This document shows positions 1 to 8,246 of a DNA stretch of 64,000 nt, one piece after another (the stretch's first letter is position 1; every line of letters begins with the position of its first letter). This stretch comes from Lachnospiraceae bacterium (lineage in GTDB: Bacteria > Bacillota > Clostridia > Lachnospirales > Lachnospiraceae), in contig JAAUZV010000015.1 of NCBI GenBank assembly GCA_014804425.1, forward strand, positions 66,853-130,852, written 5' to 3'. Both the position numbers and the translations under genes were made by a program. Under the pieces are notes generated by a model that had not been told where the DNA came from, did not search any database, and saw nothing but the letters and a program-made list of their open reading frames with translations.

Positions 1-1242
1 TACATCCGTTCCATGCAAATGAAACCCGACCGGACGGGAATCCGGCTCAGCGTGAACATACAGGATGACGGTGCGGATGCCGATATTCCCATTACCGTCA
101 GGGTGACGCTGTCAAACGGAACGGTCCGTGTATATCAGGAATGTCTGAACAGGCAGACGCTTGCGCAGAGCGGGATGCGCATTGAACTTGCGGGGACGCC
201 CTGTGCGGACGGGCATGCTTACACGCCGCGGCTGTGGAGTCCGGATTCGCCGCACCTGTATCCGATGAGTGTGACCGTCGGGGAAGATACGGTTGAGAGT
301 TATTTTGCCCTGCGCACGATCGAGATCCGTGAGATTCAGGGCGTACAGCGCGTCTGCTTAAACGGAGAGCCGGTTTTTTTACACGGCGTGCTGGATCAGG
401 GCTATTTCCCGGAGGGAATCTATCTGCCCGGTGAGGAGCGTGAATATGAGCGGGATATCCTGCGGATGAAAGAGCTGGGTATCCGGATGCTGCGTAAGCA
501 TATCAAAATAGAGCCGGAATGCTTTTATCATTACTGCGATCTGCATGGAATGCTCGTGATGCAGGATATGGTAAACAGCGGAGATTATTCTTTTGTCAGA
601 GACACGGCGCTGCCGATGCTCGGCATGGTGAAGGCGGACGATAAAAAGCGCGGCGGCAGCCCGCGGCGGAAAATGATCTTTGAACAGCATATGAAAGATA
701 CGCTGCTGCAGCTTTATGATCACCCCTGCATCATCGCCTATACGATCTTTAATGAGGGCTGGGGGCAGTTTGAAAGCGACCGCATGTATGAGACGGCCCG
801 CAGCGTGGATGACAGCCGCCTGTACGATGCGACGTCGGGCTGGTTTCGTCAGACGCTCAGCGATTTTGAGAGCAGGCATGTGTATTTTAAGACGATCAGG
901 CTTCCGAAAACAGAGCGGCCGCTGATCGTTTCCGAGTGCGGCGGCTATGCCTATACGCTGAAAAAGCATCGTTACAGTCACGTCGGGCATTATGGCTACG
1001 GAGAGTGCCGGAGCCGAAAAGAACTGACGGACCGGATTGTCAATATGTATGAAAAAATGATCCTGCCCGCCATTGCGGACGGCGCATGTGGCTGTGTCTA
1101 TACGCAGCTCAGCGATGTGGAGGAGGAGACGAACGGTTTTTATACCTATGACCGCAAAGTCTGCAAGGTGGACGCGGAACGGATGCGGGAGATTGCCGGG
1201 CGGATTGCGGACGCGATGAGCGTGATTCATCCGGTGGATTAA
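1..1242 (+). CDS. Glycoside hydrolase family 2 enzyme, 3' part (5' truncated by window edge)
   Basis: This is the C-terminal part of a GH2 glycosidase (beta-galactosidase / beta-glucuronidase / beta-mannosidase type). The frame is open to base 1, so the true start lies outside; the first visible ATG is at 13. Counting from that ATG, a beta-sandwich-like stretch precedes a TIM barrel. The barrel carries the acid/base motif FNEGWGQ (Glu about 248) and the nucleophile motif VSECGG (Glu about 308). There is no signal peptide in the visible part. A ribosome site and the GH5 gene follow 20 bases after the stop, which suggests co-transcription for plant or host glycan use. Substrate cannot be assigned because the N-terminal domains are missing. 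GH2 family is confident, exact activity is not. Confidence 0.85.
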   Translation, partial: YIRSMQMKPDRTGIRLSVNIQDDGADADIPITVRVTLSNGTVRVYQECLNRQTLAQSGMRIELAGTPCADGHAYTPRLWSPDSPHLYPMSVTVGEDTVESYFALRTIEIREIQGVQRVCLNGEPVFLHGVLDQGYFPEGIYLPGEEREYERDILRMKELGIRMLRKHIKIEPECFYHYCDLHGMLVMQDMVNSGDYSFVRDTALPMLGMVKADDKKRGGSPRRKMIFEQHMKDTLLQLYDHPCIIAYTIFNEGWGQFESDRMYETARSVDDSRLYDATSGWFRQTLSDFESRHVYFKTIRLPKTERPLIVSECGGYAYTLKKHRYSHVGHYGYGECRSRKELTDRIVNMYEKMILPAIADGACGCVYTQLSDVEEETNGFYTYDRKVCKVDAERMREIAGRIADAMSVIHPVD

Positions 1243-1262
1243 TAAATGAAAAGGAGGTCTTT

Positions 1263-2291
1263 ATGAAAGAATTTGTTGGATTCAAGCATGGCGTGAACCT
1301 TGGCGGCTGGCTTTCGCAGTCGGATTACGCACACGAGCATCTCGAAAACTTTATAAAGGAGGAGGATATAGAAAAAATCGCATCATGGGGCTGCGACCAT
1401 GTGCGCCTGCCGTTTGATTATAATATCATGCTCGGCGAGGACATGTCCGTGCGTTCGGATGCGTTCACCTATCTTGACCACTGCGTGGAGTGGTGCGAAA
1501 AGTACGGATTAAATATCATCCTCGACCTGCATAAGACGCCGGGATTCTCGTTTGACAAGGGCGAGCAGGAGAGCGGTTTCTTTGAAAACGGAAAGTATCA
1601 GGATATTTTTATCACAATGTGGTGTGAAATTGCCAAGCATTACGCGGATAAAGCGGACCATATTGCGTTCGAGCTGCTCAACGAGATTACCGAACAAAAA
1701 TATGCGGCGATCTGGAATGGGATTGCGATGCGGACGATACGCGAGGTTCGTCGGTTTGCTCCCCAAAATCCCGTGTTGATCGGCGGTATTTACAACAACA
1801 GCATTTTTGGTCTTACCTTGCTTGAAAAACCGGATGACGACAATATCGTATTTAATTTCCATTATTATAATCCGCTTGTATTTACGCATCAAAAAGCGTA
1901 TTGGATTGACGAGATGAGCCCTGACTGTGAGATCGATTATCCCGATTCCAAAGAAGTCTATTATCGTAAAACGCTCGATAATCTGGATAAGGGTCTGGCA
2001 TACGCATTGGCGGATTTCCCGGGAGAGCGGATCGACAAATCTTATATGGAGTGGGAAATGCAGACTGCGGCCGATGTAGCAGAAAAGATGGATGTGCCGA
2101 TTTACTGCGGCGAGTACGGCGTCATTGAACGTATTCCGGACGAGCGGCTCTTGCGCTGGTATGCGGATATTTCCGCCGTTTTTGATAAGTTCGGAATCGG
2201 CAGGGCAGCATGGACATACCGCGAGAAGGATTTTGGGATCACCGATCCCTGCCGGAGCGAGATCATGGATAAGATCATAACATATCTATAA
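1263..2291 (+). CDS. Glycoside hydrolase family 5 enzyme (cellulase / exo-glucanase-like)
   Basis: A 342-residue cytoplasmic GH5-type TIM-barrel glycosidase that would hydrolyse beta-glucosidic or beta-mannosidic bonds. The N-terminal GVNLGGWL motif is typical of GH5 exo-beta-1,3-glucanase and cellulase relatives. The general acid/base Glu lies in FELLNE (about residue 141) and the nucleophile Glu in CGEYG (about residue 283). There is no signal peptide, so the substrate is probably an imported oligosaccharide. The start is set by AAAAGGAGG seven bases upstream of the ATG. It follows the GH2 gene closely and is ended by a strong hairpin terminator, so the two form the end of a carbohydrate-use operon. 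Substrate is unknown. Confidence 0.85.
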   Translation: MKEFVGFKHGVNLGGWLSQSDYAHEHLENFIKEEDIEKIASWGCDHVRLPFDYNIMLGEDMSVRSDAFTYLDHCVEWCEKYGLNIILDLHKTPGFSFDKGEQESGFFENGKYQDIFITMWCEIAKHYADKADHIAFELLNEITEQKYAAIWNGIAMRTIREVRRFAPQNPVLIGGIYNNSIFGLTLLEKPDDDNIVFNFHYYNPLVFTHQKAYWIDEMSPDCEIDYPDSKEVYYRKTLDNLDKGLAYALADFPGERIDKSYMEWEMQTAADVAEKMDVPIYCGEYGVIERIPDERLLRWYADISAVFDKFGIGRAAWTYREKDFGITDPCRSEIMDKIITYL

Positions 2292-2297
2292 ATAAAA

Positions 2298-2337
2298 AAC
2301 AGCCTGTCGAATGAATATTCGACAGGCTGTTTTTTAT
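2298..2337 (+). terminator. Rho-independent terminator after the GH5 gene
   Basis: Perfect 15-bp stem (2298-2312 with 2317-2331), loop GAAT, followed by a run of T. It closes the GH2-GH5 unit. Confidence 0.9.
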
Positions 2338-2357
2338 TAGGAAATTTCTTTACCCCT

Positions 2358-2424
2358 GAAGAATTTGCGGACGCAAATTCTTCGAAAGAACGCAAAGAAT
2401 GTGAAACATTCTTTTGCGTTCTTT
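2358..2424. repeat. Double-hairpin intergenic element, copy 1
   Basis: Two adjacent palindromes. The first pairs GAAGAATTTGCG (2358-2369) with its complement at 2372-2383. The second pairs 2385-2401 with 2407-2424 and ends in a T run on the plus strand. Both palindromes recur, in the other order, at 49655-49760. The second probably also serves as terminator for the minus-strand glycyl-radical gene. Confidence 0.75.
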
Positions 2425-2425
2425 T

Positions 2426-2668
2426 TTATACTGCCTCATGGAACGTTCTGCTGATGACGTCTGCCTGCTGTTCCGGCGTAAGCTTAATGAAATTGACCGC
2501 ATAACCGGATACGCGGATGGTGAGCTGCGGATAATTCTCCGGATGCTTCTGTGCGTCGAGCAGCGTATCTCTGTTCAAAACATTGACATTCAGATGATGT
2601 CCGCCCTTTGTTGCGTAACCATCCAATAAATTAACAAGATTATCTACCTGTGCCGTATTTGTCTCCAT
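2426..2668 (-). CDS. grcA: Stand-alone glycyl radical domain protein (GrcA/YfiD-like)
   Basis: An 80-residue protein that matches the C-terminal glycyl-radical segment of pyruvate formate-lyase. It has [14 protein letters not shown], then [12 protein letters not shown] with the radical-bearing Gly, and ends [13 protein letters not shown]. In E. coli, YfiD/GrcA replaces the oxygen-cleaved end of PflB. I infer the same repair or substitution role here. An upstream in-frame extension is possible, but the start at 2668 is chosen because AAAGGAGG lies just upstream. No pyruvate formate-lyase or activase gene is next to it. It is divergent from spoIIIAA with its own promoter. Confidence 0.85.
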   Translation of the reverse strand: METNTAQVDNLVNLLDGYATKGGHHLNVNVLNRDTLLDAQKHPENYPQLTIRVSGYAVNFIKLTPEQQADVISRTFHEAV

Positions 2669-2720
2669 ACCTATGATCCTCCTTTTATAATCAAAAATAG
2701 TAATCGTTATTGTTATTAAT

Positions 2721-2748
2721 ATCATATCACATATTCTTATGATGTCCA
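2721..2748 (-). promoter_or_regulatory. Probable sigma-A promoter of the glycyl-radical gene
   Basis: On the minus strand: TGGACA, a 16-base spacer, TATGAT, about 55 bases upstream of the start codon. Five of six bases match consensus in each hexamer. Confidence 0.55.
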
Positions 2749-2795
2749 TAGCAAAAAAGAAAATTCTTGTATTTTTTTTCATACAAAATGATGCT

Positions 2796-2824
2796 GTCAT
2801 ATTTTATATGGGGGTTCATATACT
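2796..2824 (+). promoter_or_regulatory. Sigma-E type promoter of the spoIIIA operon
   Basis: GTCATATT (2796-2803), a 13-base spacer, then CATATACT (2817-2824). This fits the known mother-cell sigma-E consensus and sits about 50 bases before spoIIIAA, an operon that sigma-E transcribes in Bacillus. Confidence 0.75.
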
Positions 2825-2876
2825 TTGGTGTGAGGGTTGCACCCTTCGCAGGCGATTGAAAGGTATGAGGTACATA

Positions 2877-3851
2877 ATGGATCAGGAACAGGAATTTTTA
2901 GGGCTTTTTCCGGATACGATGCGGCCCGGTTTTCGGAACGTGGCGACAAGGCTTAAGCAGATTCAGGAGATACGGCTTCGGGTTGGGAGGCCGGTTATTA
3001 TTTATGCACACGGCAGGGAATATTTTTTGTCCGGGGATGGGGAGTTTCTCTATCAGGCGGATCGGGCGCTCTGTCCGGATAAGTTCTATATGGACAGGCT
3101 TTTTGCACATTTATGCGGCTATTCCGTGTATGCGTATGAGGATGAGATCAGGCAGGGATTTTTAACCGTCGTGGGCGGACACCGGATCGGGCTTGGCGGA
3201 GAAGTCGTGTGCAGGGAGCATGAGCCGGTCTCCATGAAAAACGTGAATGCGATGAACATCCGCATCGCGCATCAGATCAAGGGCGCGGCGTACGGTGTGA
3301 TGCCGCAGCTGTTTCAGGGGGAAGAGTTCTTAAACACATTGATTATTTCGCCGCCCGGCAGCGGAAAAACGACACTGCTGCGGGACATGATCCGCTGTCT
3401 TTCGGATGGATGCTGCGGACATGCGGGAATGACGGTGGGCGTCGTGGACGAGCGCAGCGAGATCGGCGGGAGCTGTCTGGGCGTGCTTCAGAACGATCTC
3501 GGCATGCGGACGGATCTGCTTGACGCCTGTCCGAAGGCGGAGGGGATGTTTTTGCTGTTACGGAGCATGAATCCGCGTGTGATCGCCGTGGATGAGATCG
3601 GGGGAAAAGAGGATGCAGAAGCGATCGGACAGGCAAGCCGGTGCGGCTGCAAGATCATTGCGACCGTGCACGGCAATGACGTCCGGCAGCTTTTGGAGCG
3701 CAAGTACATAGGAACGCTGCTTGCGGACGGATTGTTTGAGCGTTACATATTGCTCAAGGGTTCTGCAAGACCGGGCGTCATCTCCGAGGTGCTTGACAAA
3801 TCGTTTGCGCCGATGAACGGCGCTGTTTCGGAAGGAGGGAGCGGCGGATGA
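2877..3851 (+). CDS. spoIIIAA: Stage III sporulation protein AA (ATPase)
   Basis: A 324-residue secretion-type ATPase of the SpoIIIA-SpoIIQ feeding channel, made in the mother cell and working at the engulfment membrane. Walker A PPGSGKTT lies at about residues 159-166 and the Walker B acidic pair (VDEIG) at 239-240. Length is close to the Bacillus protein (about 307). The start at 2877 is preferred over 2865 because a GAGG ribosome site is better spaced; the frame is open further upstream, but those starts would overlap the sigma-E promoter. It is the first gene of an eight-gene operon whose members overlap or nearly touch. Confidence 0.93.
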   Translation: MDQEQEFLGLFPDTMRPGFRNVATRLKQIQEIRLRVGRPVIIYAHGREYFLSGDGEFLYQADRALCPDKFYMDRLFAHLCGYSVYAYEDEIRQGFLTVVGGHRIGLGGEVVCREHEPVSMKNVNAMNIRIAHQIKGAAYGVMPQLFQGEEFLNTLIISPPGSGKTTLLRDMIRCLSDGCCGHAGMTVGVVDERSEIGGSCLGVLQNDLGMRTDLLDACPKAEGMFLLLRSMNPRVIAVDEIGGKEDAEAIGQASRCGCKIIATVHGNDVRQLLERKYIGTLLADGLFERYILLKGSARPGVISEVLDKSFAPMNGAVSEGGSGG

Positions 3852-4360
3852 AATGGGTGGGTGCGCTGCTGCTCACGCTCGGCACGACCGGACTGGGTGT
3901 TTTCTATAAAAGAGCAGGGTATGAGCGGATCAGGGAACTGGAGCGGATGATTTGGTTTTTTTATTATTTGGAGAGCGAGATCGTCTATCATAAGGCGGAG
4001 CTTGTTTGGATATGCCGGCGCGGCGGGGAGCGTCAGAAGGGCGCGGCGGGACAGCTGTTATCCGCGGTCGCGAGCCGCATGGAAAACGGCGAGGGAGCCG
4101 TGTTTGAGAGGATATGGCGGGAGGAGAGCGAAGCGCTTCTCGGGAAATGTCCTTTGCGGGAAGAGGACATTGCGGACATACGGGAATTTGCGGCGCAGGA
4201 ATTTGCCGACAGCCGCATGCAGCTTGTACAGGCGGCATTTTGCAGGGAGAAGCTGGAGGAAAAAAGAAAACGTCTGTCAGAGGAGGCGGTTTCGAAAAGC
4301 AGGATCTATGTGTGCATGGGTGCGATGGGCGGACTTGTGATCAGCATTGTTCTTTTATGA
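3848..4360 (+). CDS. spoIIIAB: Stage III sporulation protein AB
   Basis: A 170-residue protein with hydrophobic segments at the N-terminus (about 3-20) and the C-terminus, and an amphipathic helical middle. This is the usual layout of SpoIIIAB, which resembles type II secretion GspF-like parts and helps anchor the SpoIIIA channel in the mother-cell membrane. The ATG overlaps the spoIIIAA stop by four bases (translational coupling). Identification rests on the position between spoIIIAA and spoIIIAC, the length and the hydrophobic pattern; there is no catalytic motif. Confidence 0.92.
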   Translation: MKWVGALLLTLGTTGLGVFYKRAGYERIRELERMIWFFYYLESEIVYHKAELVWICRRGGERQKGAAGQLLSAVASRMENGEGAVFERIWREESEALLGKCPLREEDIADIREFAAQEFADSRMQLVQAAFCREKLEEKRKRLSEEAVSKSRIYVCMGAMGGLVISIVLL

Positions 4361-4392
4361 CGACATGGGAACGGGGACAGTAAGGAAAGCGT

Positions 4393-4587
4393 ATGGAGAT
4401 CAGTATCATATTCAAGATTGCGGCAGTCGGGATTCTTGTGACAATTTTAGGTCAGGTGCTCAAGCACAGCGGTCGGGACGAACATGCCTTTTTGGTCGGA
4501 TTGGCAGGGCTTATCTTGGTGCTGACATGGATCGTTCCTTATATTTATGAACTGTTCCAGACGGTGCAGGAACTGTTTGCATTGTAA
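4393..4587 (+). CDS. spoIIIAC: Stage III sporulation protein AC
   Basis: A 64-residue membrane protein with two hydrophobic helices, the normal size for SpoIIIAC. It is part of the membrane ring of the SpoIIIA channel and is related to SpoIIIAD. AAGGAAAG precedes the ATG. Its position between AB and AD confirms the call. Confidence 0.92.
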   Translation: MEISIIFKIAAVGILVTILGQVLKHSGRDEHAFLVGLAGLILVLTWIVPYIYELFQTVQELFAL

Positions 4588-4609
4588 GGCATAGGGGCGG
4601 AGAGAAACG

Positions 4610-4996
4610 ATGGACATTGCAAAAATCGTGCTGCTTTCGCTTGCGGGAATTTTCCTCGGCGTGCAGCTAAGGGGCAGCAGGCAGGAATTTTCTTTTTACA
4701 TCGGCATTGTCCTTAGCATGATCATTTTCGGTGCGGGGATGGATAAGCTTTCAGCGGTGCTTTCGGAAATTTCGCAGCTGAAAGGGTTTATGGGAGATCA
4801 GTACAGTTATTTCAGCATTCTGTTAAAAGTCATTGGGATCACATACCTGTGCGAGTTTGCCTGCTCTGTCTGTAAGGACGCCGGATTTTCGTCCGTGGCC
4901 GGACAGATCGAGATTTTCGGAAAGCTGACCGTACTGTTAGCAGGAATGCCGGTCATTCTTGCGGTCATTCAGACGATACAGGAGTTTGCGCTGTAA
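4610..4996 (+). CDS. spoIIIAD: Stage III sporulation protein AD
   Basis: A 128-residue membrane protein with about four hydrophobic segments. SpoIIIAD resembles a duplicated SpoIIIAC and forms part of the mother-cell membrane complex that nurses the forespore. The start follows GGGGCGGAG. After its stop, the tight operon spacing is broken by a 116-base insert that contains palindromic repeats, before spoIIIAE resumes. Confidence 0.92.
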   Translation: MDIAKIVLLSLAGIFLGVQLRGSRQEFSFYIGIVLSMIIFGAGMDKLSAVLSEISQLKGFMGDQYSYFSILLKVIGITYLCEFACSVCKDAGFSSVAGQIEIFGKLTVLLAGMPVILAVIQTIQEFAL

Positions 4997-5018
4997 GCCG
5001 AAAACGGAGGCGGTAGTG

Positions 5019-5089
5019 TGAAAAATAAATTTTTCAAAAACGAACTAGTTCGTTTTGCAAATATTGTGCTTACGCCCAAATTCGCAGAC
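5019..5089. repeat. Palindromic intergenic element inside the spoIIIA operon
   Basis: Three parts: an 18-base palindrome TGAAAAAT-AA-ATTTTTCA (5019-5036), a perfect 20-base palindrome centred between 5046 and 5047, and a module TTGTGCTTACGCCCAA with TTCGCAGAC (5064-5089). The first and third parts recur together at 55720-55776. The third part alone is near 29213-29239, and the first alone at 60126-60150. No gene is seen here; it looks like an inserted miniature repeat. Confidence 0.7.
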
Positions 5090-5112
5090 TTCGGTAAGAA
5101 TGGAGAATTTAT

Positions 5113-6174
5113 ATGGATATGACGGTTGATTTTACGCAAAGTCTCGGACTGGAGGAACTGTCCGAGCGGATCGGCGGGGTCTTTGGGGGAAGCGATCTCT
5201 CATTTTTTGATCTGGTACTGAACGCGTTAAAGGGGGAGAACGGATTAAGCTTAAAATGGATCTTTAGCAGCGTGCGGCAGGCGGTGGGTGCGGAGGCGGC
5301 GGATTATAAGATGATCTTTGCGAGCATCCTGATCATCGGTATTTTTTCAGCGGTCTTTGCGCAGTTCGGACAACTTTTCGAGAGCAGACAGGTTGCGGAT
5401 ATCAGCTATGACATTGCATTTTTGCTGATGGTAATGGTACTCTTAAAAATCATGCAGAAGGGGATGGACATCGCGCAGGAAAGTCTTTTGACGATCGCCG
5501 ATTTTTCAAAGCTTCTGGTGCCGACCTATTGCCTTTCCGTCGGCTTCGCTGCAGGCTCGGCAACCGCGATCGCCTTCTATGAACTGGCGCTGATCGTGAT
5601 TTATCTGATCGAAAATCTGCTCTTAGTCGCCGTTATGCCGATGATTTATGTGTATACGCTTTTGTCCGTCATGAGCGGCATCAGCTCGGACGGCAGGCTG
5701 GACGGGATTCTTGCATTCACAAAAAAAGGCATCAGCTTCGTGCTCAAATGCTGCGTGACGGTAATCTCGGGCATCGGTCTTTTGCAGGGCATGATCACAC
5801 CGGTCATAGACAGTGTCAGTACGGGCGCGCTGCAAAAACTGGTGTCTGTCATTCCCGGTATCGGCGGTTTTGTGAACACGGCGTCGGATGTCGTATACGG
5901 CTCAGCGGTTTTGGTAAAAAATGCGGTGGGGGTCGCGGGCATCCTGCTGTTACTGCTTTTATGCGCCATGCCGCTGTTGAAGCTGCTTTTGCTGGCGCTG
6001 TCCTTAAAAGCGGCGGCGGCGATCTCCGGTGTGGTCGCCGATGCGCGTATGAGCCGCTGTGTGGAGCAGGTGTCGGAGGGGAGCGTACTGCTGCTGCGGA
6101 CACTGACCTGTGCGATGGCGTTATTTATTGTGACGGTCGCGGTCATTGCCGTGACAACAAACCGGGGATTTTAG
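5113..6174 (+). CDS. spoIIIAE: Stage III sporulation protein AE
   Basis: A 353-residue polytopic membrane protein with many hydrophobic segments spread from about residue 75 to the C-terminus. SpoIIIAE is the largest membrane component of the SpoIIIA channel and has a predicted permease-like fold. Length and position agree with the family. The ribosome site is GGAGAATTT. It comes after the inserted repeat; the rest of the operon continues only 14 bases later. Confidence 0.92.
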   Translation: MDMTVDFTQSLGLEELSERIGGVFGGSDLSFFDLVLNALKGENGLSLKWIFSSVRQAVGAEAADYKMIFASILIIGIFSAVFAQFGQLFESRQVADISYDIAFLLMVMVLLKIMQKGMDIAQESLLTIADFSKLLVPTYCLSVGFAAGSATAIAFYELALIVIYLIENLLLVAVMPMIYVYTLLSVMSGISSDGRLDGILAFTKKGISFVLKCCVTVISGIGLLQGMITPVIDSVSTGALQKLVSVIPGIGGFVNTASDVVYGSAVLVKNAVGVAGILLLLLLCAMPLLKLLLLALSLKAAAAISGVVADARMSRCVEQVSEGSVLLLRTLTCAMALFIVTVAVIAVTTNRGF

Positions 6175-6188
6175 TTGGGGGGAATACG

Positions 6189-6773
6189 ATGCTGGATCTG
6201 ATTCGGACAGCGGGTGTTTTTATGATCATTGCGCAGACCCTGTATCACTTTGTGAGCGGGAGTAAATATGCTCGTTATGTACGTCTGCTCATACGGATTA
6301 TGACGCTCGCGGTTTTGATCGTGCCGCTGCTCGATCTGATCAAAAGCGGTGCGAAGGAGGACTTCGGAGAGAGGCTTGAACAGTTTGAACAGGAGTACGA
6401 GGCGATTTTACAGGGTGCCCAATATACGGGAGAGACGCTTGTGGAGGAGCGGATCGAACAGGTAACGGCGCAGGAGCTTATGGCGGCGGTCGATCCCGTG
6501 CTCGCGCCATACGGCTATGAGACGGTTTCCGTATATGCCGATGAGAGCGGTCTTCAATTTGCGCTTCGTTATTTTGAGGGAAGGGAGGAGGGCGAGATCG
6601 GCGTACGTCCGGTCCGGGAGATCCAAATCCGGGTTGGAGAACCGGAGGGTGAAGAGAATGAAGAACGGGCGGGACAGGCAGGAAAAAAAGATGCGGAGTC
6701 GGAGCTTGCCGGCGTGATCGCGGCATATCTGCGGGTGGAACGGGAGTGGGTGGAGGTGAGCATCGTTGAATAG
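6189..6773 (+). CDS. spoIIIAF: Stage III sporulation protein AF
   Basis: A 194-residue protein with two N-terminal transmembrane helices (about 4-22 and 33-50) and a soluble charged domain. This is the known SpoIIIAF architecture, whose soluble part has a ring-building-motif-like fold. The reading frame stays open far upstream inside spoIIIAE, but the ATG at 6189 is chosen because GGGGGG and the end of spoIIIAE lie just before it and the first helix begins there. Its end overlaps spoIIIAG by eight bases. Confidence 0.9.
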   Translation: MLDLIRTAGVFMIIAQTLYHFVSGSKYARYVRLLIRIMTLAVLIVPLLDLIKSGAKEDFGERLEQFEQEYEAILQGAQYTGETLVEERIEQVTAQELMAAVDPVLAPYGYETVSVYADESGLQFALRYFEGREEGEIGVRPVREIQIRVGEPEGEENEERAGQAGKKDAESELAGVIAAYLRVEREWVEVSIVE

Positions 6774-7383
6774 GATATCGGAAAAAATAAGAACGCTCTT
6801 AAAAGGGCAGAAATTCGGGAAGGACAGCCTGCTCATTTTGATCTTGGCAGGGCTTTTGCTTTTAGTCATTGCATGGCCGACCAAATCTCCCGCTGCAAAA
6901 AATGAGAATGAGCCGGTAAAGTACATTCAATTGGACAGGGAGAACGCTACACTGAATGCATCCGCAGGGGAAGCCGATGCGGCGGACTATGAGAGAGAGC
7001 TGGAGGAACGGCTGGAGAAGCTGCTTCAGGAGATGGACGGCGTCGGCGCGGTGCGGGTCATGATCACGTTTGCCGCATCGGGAGAGGAGATTACCTTAAA
7101 GGATGTGGTGAAGTCGGATACGGACACGACGGAGGCGGACAGCGGGGGCGGAGTGCGGATCGTCAATGAGAGCGCCATGGAAGAGGAGACGGTGTATGTG
7201 ACGGACGCGGATGGGAGACGGACGCCCTTTATCGTGCGGACGACGAAGCCGGAGGTCATCGGTGTGGCAGTCATTGCCGAGGGCGGAGGGAATCCGGAGG
7301 TACAGAAAAATATAACTGCGGTCATTCAGTCATTATTCAGAATTGAAGCGAATAGAATTATTGTAACCAAAATGAAAGTATAG
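6766..7383 (+). CDS. spoIIIAG: Stage III sporulation protein AG
   Basis: A 205-residue protein with one N-terminal membrane anchor (about 24-42) and an intermembrane-space domain. In Bacillus the SpoIIIAG ring-building domain forms a large 30-subunit ring between mother cell and forespore. Translation starts at TTG: no ATG fits, and GGAGGTGAGC lies directly upstream. The start is inside the spoIIIAF end, so the two are coupled. Confidence 0.92.
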   Translation: MNRISEKIRTLLKGQKFGKDSLLILILAGLLLLVIAWPTKSPAAKNENEPVKYIQLDRENATLNASAGEADAADYERELEERLEKLLQEMDGVGAVRVMITFAASGEEITLKDVVKSDTDTTEADSGGGVRIVNESAMEEETVYVTDADGRRTPFIVRTTKPEVIGVAVIAEGGGNPEVQKNITAVIQSLFRIEANRIIVTKMKV

Positions 7384-7399
7384 CAAAAGGGGGAGGAAC

Positions 7400-8188
7400 T
7401 TGAAAAAGATACTTAGACGTAATCAGGTAATGATCACAGCGTTGGCAATGATGATCGTTATTGCCGGATATCTTCATTTTGCAGGAAGCCAGGTGGACAC
7501 AGACGATTTGATCAGTAAGGATGCGGATGCGATGGAAACATCCTCCGTCAGCGTGGACGGCTTTGTCGAATATGATGCCGACACGATGGAGGAGCTGTCC
7601 GCGGCGGATCTCGCCGACATCTCGGATGAGGATATCGAGCTGGGTGCGGCAGGAAGCCTGACGGACATCGAGAGTCTGGATACCGATTATGCCGCGGCGG
7701 AGGATGACTATCTGAATGAGTTGGCAGAGGTTTCTTCGGCAGGACTTGATGAGGAGCAGGCGGAGATGTTCTCCGAGGAAATGACGGTTGATGAGATTCC
7801 GGGTGAAGCGGTCTACACCTCCACGACGGCGGTAACGTCTTTATCTGCGGCCCGTCTGCAAAAAGAGCAGACACGTGCAAGGAACAAGGAGATCATGTTA
7901 GAGATCATTAACAATGTCAATATCGGCGATGAGCAGAAACAGGCGGCCATTGACAGCATGATCGAGGCGGCGGATATTGCCGAGAGAGAGTCGGCAGCGG
8001 AAATTCTCTTAGAGGCGAAAGGGTATCAGGAGGCAGTCGTGAGCATTACGGGCGATCAGGTGGATGTGCTTGTATACGGCACGATGCTGACGGAGGCACA
8101 GTGCGCGCAGATCGAGGATATTGTTAAGCGCAAGACGGGAATCGACGCGGCCAATATCATTATCACGCCGGTGGCACTTTCGCAATAG
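7400..8188 (+). CDS. spoIIIAH: Stage III sporulation protein AH
   Basis: A 262-residue protein with a single N-terminal membrane anchor (about 11-28), a long acidic low-complexity linker rich in Asp, Glu and Ser (about 30-150), and a C-terminal ring-building domain. SpoIIIAH binds SpoIIQ across the intermembrane space and ties the mother cell to the forespore. The start is TTG with GGGGGAGG upstream. It is last in the operon. The acidic linker is longer than in the Bacillus protein (218 residues), which is common in clostridial versions. Confidence 0.92.
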   Translation: MKKILRRNQVMITALAMMIVIAGYLHFAGSQVDTDDLISKDADAMETSSVSVDGFVEYDADTMEELSAADLADISDEDIELGAAGSLTDIESLDTDYAAAEDDYLNELAEVSSAGLDEEQAEMFSEEMTVDEIPGEAVYTSTTAVTSLSAARLQKEQTRARNKEIMLEIINNVNIGDEQKQAAIDSMIEAADIAERESAAEILLEAKGYQEAVVSITGDQVDVLVYGTMLTEAQCAQIEDIVKRKTGIDAANIIITPVALSQ

Positions 8189-8246
8189 CCAAAACATAGA
8201 GAGTGTGATATACTTTACATAACGGACAATAAGGCAGGGATTGCAT

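Noticed and set aside
379-1230. Long open frame on the minus strand opposite the GH2 gene
   Set aside because: It mirrors a confident GH2 coding region, has no recognisable domain and no ribosome site.
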